Assembly: GCA_003599475.1 (NCBI GenBank)
Contig: QZKK01000086.1
Span: forward strand, 1-27,764
DNA from: Desulfobacteraceae bacterium
GTDB taxonomy: Bacteria; Desulfobacterota; Desulfobacteria; Desulfobacterales; SURF-15
Reading direction: 5' to 3'
DNA: 27,764 bases
Positions 23,494 through 27,764 of the stretch are shown piece after piece (within the stretch, counting starts at the first letter, position 1; every line of letters begins with the position of its first letter). The notes beneath the pieces are model-generated. The model saw only the letters and a list, made by a program, of their open reading frames with translations. It did not search any database and had not been told where the DNA came from. The position numbers were made by a program, and so were the translations under genes.

Positions 23494-23700
23494 CGGAGTC
23501 AGAAGATGGAAGTCGGAAGTCGGAAGTCAGCAGCCAAAGTGCAGAAGGATAGAATAGAAGGATAGAGGGATAAAGGGAAAGACGGAAATCGGAAGCCAGA
23601 GGTCAGGAGAAGAGCGAGAAGTTTAGAAGATGAGAAGATTAGAAAGAGCGCTTGTGCCGGCGGGCAGAGGCCAGAGGTCAGAAATCAGCCGGCCGAGGCC
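23494..23700 (+). repeat. Polypurine heptamer-type tandem repeat tract
   Basis: This gene-free stretch is almost all purine on the + strand. GGAAGTC occurs as three perfect tandem heptamers at 23508-23528. GAAGGATAGA occurs twice nearby, and variants such as CAGAGGTCAG recur to 23690. The unit length (7 bp) resembles the short tandemly repeated sequences known from cyanobacteria. Its end (23618-23647) is copied at 24627-24660. No coding potential is apparent. Confidence 0.7.
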
Positions 23701-23752
23701 CTCCCTTCTAAAGCGATTCAGATCGTCGTGAATCGACTGTAAAAGCCGCCCA

Positions 23753-24634
23753 TTGCAATCCGAACAGAAAATCGTCCTGTCCGCTTCCCGGAGAACCGAT
23801 ATCCCGGCTTTCTATATGGACTGGTTCATGGAAGGGATCGCAAGCGGAGCCTTCGATGTCATCCATCCGTATACGAGAAGAGTCACCAGGGTTCCGGCAA
23901 CCCCGGACCGGGTGCATACCGTGGTGTTCTGGTCCAAGAACTTCGGACCTTTTCTTGCCGGAAACTACGGGGAAAAGCTCATCGAAAAGGGGCTTCATCT
24001 CTACTTCAGCTTTACGATCAACTCGGAAAGCACCCTGCTTGAGCCAAACCTTCCCCCTTTGACGGATCGGCTCGCACAATTGCATTCCCTCTCCCGCCGG
24101 TTCGGCCCCGCATGCATCGACTGGCGTTTCGACCCGATCTGCTTCTTTCGCGTAAAGGACGGCCGCCTTCAGGACAACCTGAAGGATTTCCCGAGGATCT
24201 CCGATGCGGCCGCAGCCCTCGGGATCAAACGGTGCATCACCAGCTTCAACGATATCTACGGAAAGGTTCGCAAGCGGAAAAAGCCGGTGGAGGGTTTTGT
24301 GTTTGTCGATCCTCTTCCTGCAGAGAAAAGGGAACGGATCCTCGCGTTGAATCAATCGCTCGGGTCGAAAGATATCCGACTGCGGCTTTGCTGTGAAAAA
24401 GAGGTCTTGGACAGTCTGCCTGAGGAGGCCGGCGTCCGGAAAAGCGCCTGTATTCCAAGCCGTCGCTTGAAAGCGCTCTACGGGGGGAACATCTCTCTGG
24501 AAAGCGACAGAGGACAGAGGGTAAAAGCCGGATGCGGATGCCGCAAATCGATCGATATCGGCTCCTATGATCTTCATCCCTGTGCGCACAACTGCCTTTT
24601 CTGTTATGCAAACCCCAGGGAGATCAGAAGTTGA
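23753..24634 (+). CDS. DUF1848 family protein with radical-SAM-like cysteine motif
   Basis: A 293-residue protein of the DUF1848 family, normal length. It begins IVLSASRRTDIPAFYMDWF and carries HTVVFWSKNFGPFL, YFSFTINS and GIKRCITSFNDIYGK (157-171). The C-terminus holds C261 and C263 and then C277-x3-C281-x2-C284 (CAHNCLFC), which looks like an Fe-S cluster site of radical SAM type, although it is C-terminal rather than N-terminal. Activity is unknown. The start is TTG, because a stop codon lies 24 nt upstream and no ATG fits; the ribosome site is weak. The stop codon falls in a polypurine repeat, and similar repeats flank both ends. Confidence 0.87.
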   Translation: MQSEQKIVLSASRRTDIPAFYMDWFMEGIASGAFDVIHPYTRRVTRVPATPDRVHTVVFWSKNFGPFLAGNYGEKLIEKGLHLYFSFTINSESTLLEPNLPPLTDRLAQLHSLSRRFGPACIDWRFDPICFFRVKDGRLQDNLKDFPRISDAAAALGIKRCITSFNDIYGKVRKRKKPVEGFVFVDPLPAEKRERILALNQSLGSKDIRLRLCCEKEVLDSLPEEAGVRKSACIPSRRLKALYGGNISLESDRGQRVKAGCGCRKSIDIGSYDLHPCAHNCLFCYANPREIRS

Positions 24635-24660
24635 GAAGTTGAGAAGATTAGTAAGAAAGA
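24627..24660 (+). repeat. Second copy of the polypurine repeat flanking DUF1848
   Basis: GAAGTTGAGAAGTTGAGAAG and the following ATTAGTAAGAAAGA closely match 23618-23647 (GAAGTTTAGAAGATGAGAAG then ATTAGAAAGA) in the same orientation. Together they bracket the DUF1848 gene as imperfect direct repeats about 1 kb apart. This copy also contains the DUF1848 stop codon. Confidence 0.65.
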
Positions 24661-24845
24661 ATGAGCCGGCACTCGGAAACCTGGTGCGCCTCATGCGCAT
24701 ATGCCGGGAAATCCTTTCGACCGGGCAGGTGATCGTCAAGCGGCCGGACTGCGACGAGCTTCTTGCCATCCGCGACGGCGCCTGGCAGTACGAGCGCTTG
24801 CTTTCGTGGGCCGAAGCCGACGGGCAACCAAGCCACCCAGGCTGA
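24642..24845 (+). pseudogene. C-terminal remnant of a nucleotidyltransferase (RlaP-like) gene
   Basis: About 65 residues in one frame read as the C-terminal end of a DNA-polymerase-beta-superfamily nucleotidyltransferase (PF10127-like): NLVRLMRICREILSTGQ followed by VKRPDCDELLAIRDGAWQYE and RLLSWAEADG. Family members have the same RLLRM..EIL.TGE....RP...ELLAIR.GE pattern near their ends. The N-terminal catalytic half (GSxxxGT...D.D) is missing; the frame runs directly out of the polypurine repeat. There is no start codon with a ribosome site. This is a truncated relic; the family call is from memory of the motif. Confidence 0.6.
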
Positions 24846-24986
24846 AGCACCTGCTGCCACAACGACCGAAGCACCTGCCACCACAGTGGATCCGGGCATC
24901 AACTATCCGCTGCCGAATAAATCGTTTGACCCGATATCAATCAATTCAATATCGTATATGCAGATGTCAAAGGATCCTTGTTGCCA
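24846..24986. other. Non-coding stretch with an Ala/Thr/Pro-type 23-bp duplication
   Basis: GAAGCACCTGCTGCCACA and GAAGCACCTGCCACCACA stand next to each other (about 24844-24886); in one + frame they read EAPAATTT and EAPATTV. This resembles a linker from a larger, now lost protein. No intact gene or terminator is visible before the vapC stop. Confidence 0.35.
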
Positions 24987-25415
24987 TTATGTTATCGGAT
25001 TGGTCCATCGTAACGAAAGAAAGCGACTGAAATCATTGTCGGTAGAATAAAGACGGGCTCCGTGTTCAATGGCCAGGGCGGCAAGATGAGCATCGGAGGT
25101 TAGATTGGAAGCGGTCCCAAGGGGCACAAGAAGCTCTTTGTAAATCGACCAGTGTTGATGGGACGGAACAATAGTCAGGGACGGCGGCTGTCGGAGCCAA
25201 TCGTCAACCGTTTCGATGGCAACCTCAGGAGTTAACGGCCTCGGCAGAATCCTTCCGTTTGTGACAATCCGCAGAAATCCTAAAATGACAATCCAGGCGA
25301 AACCGAAAGGTTCACCGCTTGACAGGCAATCCTCAAGCCACTTCTTTGCCTTGGAGTGATGAGGGGTATCTTTATTGATCGCATAGATCAGCAAATTGAT
25401 ATCGACAATTTTCAT
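24987..25415 (-). CDS. vapC: VapC-type PIN-domain ribonuclease toxin
   Basis: A 142-residue PIN-domain protein. Acidic metal ligands are visible at D5 (KIVDINLLIYAIN), in TSDAHLAALAIEHG and in LYSTDNDFSRF. The WIVILGFLRIVTN segment is characteristic of the Mycobacterium-type PIN subfamily. VapC toxins cleave tRNA or rRNA and are neutralised by VapB. The ATG overlaps the antitoxin stop by 4 nt, so translation is coupled. The gene appears intact. Confidence 0.92.
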   Translation of the reverse strand: MKIVDINLLIYAINKDTPHHSKAKKWLEDCLSSGEPFGFAWIVILGFLRIVTNGRILPRPLTPEVAIETVDDWLRQPPSLTIVPSHQHWSIYKELLVPLGTASNLTSDAHLAALAIEHGARLYSTDNDFSRFLSLRWTNPIT

Positions 25416-25678
25416 TTCCGTAAAGAGAGCTTTCGTGCAATTTCTTCTGATTCCAAGCGATCTGCAAGATTCAGTGCATGGTCAAGGTCTGCACGAGGCG
25501 GATATCCTAGGGAATAAGACTTACACTTGTACGGCCTTATCTGCCTGGGCTTATCTATTTGTTCCAGACCTGCCCTGATAACTTTATTGACAACTGCTTT
25601 GAAAGGAGATCCTGTCTGGTGGGCTTTTTCCCGCAGTACTCGCACCAAATCGTCATCTATGGTCAATGTTGTTCTCAT
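25412..25678 (-). CDS. vapB: VapB-type antitoxin (ribbon-helix-helix)
   Basis: An 88-residue antitoxin when started at ATG 25678 (MRTTLTIDDDLVRVLREKA). Residues 1-45 form a ribbon-helix-helix DNA-binding fold (beta strand TTLTID, helices DDLVRVLREKAHQTG and SPFKAVVNKVIRAGLEQ). The C-terminal part (CKSYSLGYPPRADLDHALNLADRLESEE) would wrap the toxin. An ATG at 25690 is in frame, but it lies within the -10 box, so 25678 is preferred. The complex should repress its own promoter. Confidence 0.9.
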   Translation of the reverse strand: MRTTLTIDDDLVRVLREKAHQTGSPFKAVVNKVIRAGLEQIDKPRQIRPYKCKSYSLGYPPRADLDHALNLADRLESEEIARKLSLRK

Positions 25679-25685
25679 GGTAAGC

Positions 25686-25713
25686 ATCATAGCATCAAAT
25701 CTTGAGTTGTCAA
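25686..25713 (-). promoter_or_regulatory. vapBC promoter, probably giving a leaderless mRNA
   Basis: On the - strand TTGACA (25708-25713) is followed after 16 nt by TATGAT (25686-25691). The expected transcription start, about 25679, coincides with the first base of the vapB ATG at 25678, and no ribosome site precedes it. Confidence 0.6.
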
Positions 25714-25744
25714 GTCATCTTTTAATTCCGAAATAATTCCGAAG

Positions 25745-25820
25745 ACAGCCTGCTTGAGCCCAACCTTCCGGCTGCAGGGATCAAACGGTGCATCACCAGC
25801 TTCATCGATATCAACGGAGG
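25745..25820 (+). pseudogene. Internally deleted fragment of a second DUF1848 gene
   Basis: The first part reads SLLEPNLP and matches residues 94-101 of the DUF1848 protein encoded at 23753-24634. After two residues it continues GIKRCITSF.DI.G, matching residues 157-170. At DNA level 28 consecutive bases beginning GGGATCAAACGG are identical to the intact gene at 24221-24248. About 55 codons are missing between the two blocks, in frame, and both ends of the gene are gone. It is a relic of a duplicated copy. Confidence 0.8.
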
Positions 25821-25830
25821 GCAGCCCCTA

Positions 25831-25880
25831 CTTCCCTATGGTCCATGCTCCCTGGCTCTATGCTCCCTGCTCCATGCTAC
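25831..25880. repeat. Heptamer-type repeat at the 3' end of the glycosyltransferase gene
   Basis: On the - strand the tract reads as successive GGAGCAT, GGAGCAG, AGAGCCAG-like units, an imperfect 7-bp period. It is distinct in sequence from the GGAAGTC tract at 23508 but has the same unit length. It includes the last 14-15 codons and stop of the opposing glycosyltransferase gene. Confidence 0.55.
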
Positions 25881-26960
25881 TCTCAGAAGGAATTCGGCCG
25901 CCTGGACAGCCCCTCTCTTCTCCGGTCTCTCGACGACGGGCATCTGCAGGAGACGGGGAAGCGCTTCGAGCCACACGCCGCTTTCGAACTGATCGGCCGA
26001 AATCTCCAACCCGTTCATCCGCTCGCAGATGAACCGGGACAAGATCTCCGACTCCCGAAAAGTCGGCCGGTTCACGAAGACAAACGGAACCCCGGCATAG
26101 TAGACTTCGGCCAGTGTGCTGTAGCCGGCTTTGCCGACGACCACATCGGCTGCATGGATGAGGTCCGGATGGTAGAAGGTCGACCGGTACGGCAGCATGA
26201 TGACGTTTCCCTGCGTGAAGACTTCACCGTTTTCCCCTCCCGAAATCATGAATGTCAGCTCCGGATGCCTTCGCAGCGAGTCGTGGATGCGGTACTCCCC
26301 GGGGATGCCCCCCATGGTGATGTGGATCACCGGATCGCTTTTCCCGATCCCGAGCGAGTCTCTTATCTCCTCAGCCGTCCTTCGAGGTTTCCGGCAGACC
26401 GGCCGTGTCGAAAGATCCGCCTGCCGGTAAAGACAGACCGGCTCGGTCTGGATGCGATAGTCGGCTCGATCGAAGAGCTTTTCAAACCAGCGGATATAAG
26501 ATTCGAATCCGGGTTGAGCTTTCGAATATGCCGCATAGATCCAATCCCAGGTGAAATTTTCGATGAGAACAGACGGAATGCCGGCTTCTTTGGCTGCAGA
26601 AATGCCCATGGGGGAGATATCGCACAGGATCAACCGGCAATCCCGTTCGGCGATCCGGCGTGAGAGCCTCCGGATCCGATCCGGTTCATACGGAATAAAA
26701 CGATCGAGCCGGCTCAGGGTTTCTGCAAGATTTTCCCGAAAGGGTCCCTCCTGCTTAAGACCGATATCGGTCTCACATTCGTAATAGGAAAAGGAACCGG
26801 GAACGGAATCTTCAAAGAACCACCGGGGTACGGTTGTAAAGAGATCGAACCGAACCGACGGTTCGATTGATAAAACAGACTCCATCACGGCAGCCGCACG
26901 CGCCGCATGCCCCAATCCGTGAGACGAAATAAAGTATGCAATTCTTTTGGACGATCCCAC
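25836..26960 (-). CDS. GT-B glycosyltransferase, MurG-like
   Basis: A 374-residue glycosyltransferase of the MurG/family-28 or Glyco_trans_1_3 kind. The N-terminal nucleotide-like fold starts KRIAYFISSHGLGHAARAAAVME, where the G.GH loop binds acceptor or phosphate. The donor-binding half has IHITMGGIPGEY, LPYRSTFYHPDLIHAADVVVGKAGYSTLAEV and YAGVPFVFVNRP. It transfers a sugar from a nucleotide donor; the acceptor is unknown. GTG 26960 follows AGGGAG and fits the family start; ATG 27050 would add 30 residues with no family match. The last residues (SREHRAREHGP) come from a heptamer repeat rather than from the fold. The IclR gene lies upstream on the same strand. Confidence 0.82.
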   Translation of the reverse strand: MGSSKRIAYFISSHGLGHAARAAAVMESVLSIEPSVRFDLFTTVPRWFFEDSVPGSFSYYECETDIGLKQEGPFRENLAETLSRLDRFIPYEPDRIRRLSRRIAERDCRLILCDISPMGISAAKEAGIPSVLIENFTWDWIYAAYSKAQPGFESYIRWFEKLFDRADYRIQTEPVCLYRQADLSTRPVCRKPRRTAEEIRDSLGIGKSDPVIHITMGGIPGEYRIHDSLRRHPELTFMISGGENGEVFTQGNVIMLPYRSTFYHPDLIHAADVVVGKAGYSTLAEVYYAGVPFVFVNRPTFRESEILSRFICERMNGLEISADQFESGVWLEALPRLLQMPVVERPEKRGAVQAAEFLLRVAWSREHRAREHGP

Positions 26961-27087
26961 TGCTCTCCCTGAGCCGATCCGATTCGATGTCCCTGGCCTG
27001 CCTTCTCCCCGGCAGCACTCCACGATCCGTATGTCCAGCCGGCATTTCACAGAAAATAGGACAACCCCGGGAGCAAGTCAAACCGCT

Positions 27088-27764
27088 TCAATCTTCCTTC
27101 AGCATCCGCTTGAGTCTTTCGGAGGCCGCAAGGGTCTCTTCGACGATGCCCGGCAGCCTGTCATCGGACATGGTACCGGAAAAACCGACCACCCATACAG
27201 CCAGTGGAAGGCCGCGGATGTTTCCGAGAGCGACGGCCACGGCTTTGACTCCCGGCAGGTACTCCTCGTCATCCAGGGCATACCCTTGCCGTCGAACCCG
27301 CGACAGCTCGGCCATATATTCCGAATGCGAGCGGATGGAGCGTTCCGTAAACTGCGGCAGCCCATGTTCTTCGATGAGCTTAAGGGCCTGCTCCGGTTCA
27401 AACCGGGAAAGATAGGCCTTGCCGACAGCCCCGGCGATCAGAGGGATGGTCGTTCCCGGCGGCGACGAGATGTTCAGGGGTCTTGAAGCTTCGGCAGAGG
27501 CGACGATGATTCCCCTGGATCGGCTCAATACCCCCAGAAACACGGTTTCGCCGATCCGGTTTCTCAGTTCTTCAAGGACCGGCTGCGCCTGCCGGCTGAC
27601 CCGCAGGTAGTTCCAGCTCCTGAAGGCGAGCTCCATGATTGCCGGCCCGAGATGGTAGGTCTTCCGGTCCGGGTTCTCTTCGAGTGCGCCGGCGGCGACC
27701 AGGGCACGAATCAGGCCGTGCGTCGAGCTTTTGCTGAAGCCGAGCGCTTTTGCCAACTCGCTGG
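27088..27764 (-). CDS. IclR-family regulator (N-terminus cut by the window edge)
   Basis: At least 225 residues are visible; the reading frame runs off the right end, so most of the winged helix is missing. The visible part starts in the recognition helix (LAKALGFSKSSTHGLIRALVAAGALEENPDRKTYHLGP) and continues into the effector domain (ETVFLGVLSRSRGIIVASAEASRPL, GTTIPLIAGAVGKAYLSRFEPEQA, QGYALDDEEYLPGVKAVAVALGN). IclR proteins control degradation of aromatic and organic acids; the ligand and target are unknown. It ends 37-127 nt before the glycosyltransferase gene, depending on which start is used there. Confidence 0.92.
   Translation of the reverse strand, partial: SELAKALGFSKSSTHGLIRALVAAGALEENPDRKTYHLGPAIMELAFRSWNYLRVSRQAQPVLEELRNRIGETVFLGVLSRSRGIIVASAEASRPLNISSPPGTTIPLIAGAVGKAYLSRFEPEQALKLIEEHGLPQFTERSIRSHSEYMAELSRVRRQGYALDDEEYLPGVKAVAVALGNIRGLPLAVWVVGFSGTMSDDRLPGIVEETLAASERLKRMLKED

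Noticed and set aside
23494..25880. CRISPR-like array in the repeat region
   Set aside because: Units are 7 bp and contiguous, with no spacers and no cas genes nearby.
1..27764. tRNA, rRNA, IS elements or integrase genes
   Set aside because: None was recognised on either strand; no T-loop consensus, transposase or recombinase motifs were seen.

Overview
The window looks like a chromosomal segment of a GC-rich (roughly 55-60 % by eye) anaerobic proteobacterium, most likely of the Deltaproteobacteria/Desulfobacterota type. This is inferred from gene content: a TTT, a Liv-type ABC and a TAXI-TRAP carboxylate importer side by side, an ADP-forming acyl-CoA ligase, a DUF1848 protein, and heptanucleotide repeats and small palindromic elements between genes. 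No rRNA, tRNA, CRISPR array, transposase or phage gene was seen, so the assignment is not firm.

Layout. (1) 0.3-2.5 kb, + strand: a LamG-VanZ membrane protein and a Gfo/Idh/MocA oxidoreductase. (2) 2.8-6.7 kb, + strand: a tripartite tricarboxylate transporter operon (tctC, tctB, tctA) ending in a DHDPS/N-acetylneuraminate-lyase family gene, preceded by two palindromes. (3) 6.9-8.4 kb, - strand: a GntR regulator with a large C-terminal domain and a small membrane protein, with an operator-like palindrome over its own -10 box and a MITE-like element upstream. (4) 8.7-9.2 kb, + strand: a VOC-fold protein. (5) 9.2-14.3 kb, - strand: a complete branched-chain-amino-acid-type ABC importer (binding protein, LivH, LivM, LivG, LivF) with a strong promoter, a ~290-nt leader and a large stem-loop after the binding-protein gene. 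(6) 14.5-15.4 kb, + strand: an EamA/DMT permease.

(7) 15.4-23.0 kb, - strand: a likely single catabolic operon consisting of an RpiR-type regulator, an ADP-forming acyl-CoA ligase, an enoyl-CoA hydratase, a TAXI binding protein, a DUF1850 protein and a fused TRAP permease. Together these would import an organic acid, activate it to a CoA thioester and start its beta-oxidation under SIS-domain control. Divergent from it is a small conserved-looking protein of unknown function. (8) 23.5-25.9 kb: a scarred region with polypurine heptamer repeats, an intact DUF1848 gene flanked by near-identical repeat copies, a truncated nucleotidyltransferase remnant, a VapBC toxin-antitoxin pair with an apparently leaderless vapB, and an internally deleted fragment of a second DUF1848 gene. 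(9) 25.8-27.8 kb, - strand: a MurG-like glycosyltransferase whose last codons lie in a heptamer repeat, and an IclR regulator cut by the window edge.

The most notable points are the self-contained uptake-activation-oxidation operon at 15.4-23.0 kb, the recombination scar at 23.5-25.9 kb with its DUF1848 deletion copy, and the paired stem-loops that separate binding-protein genes from permease genes in two unrelated importers.
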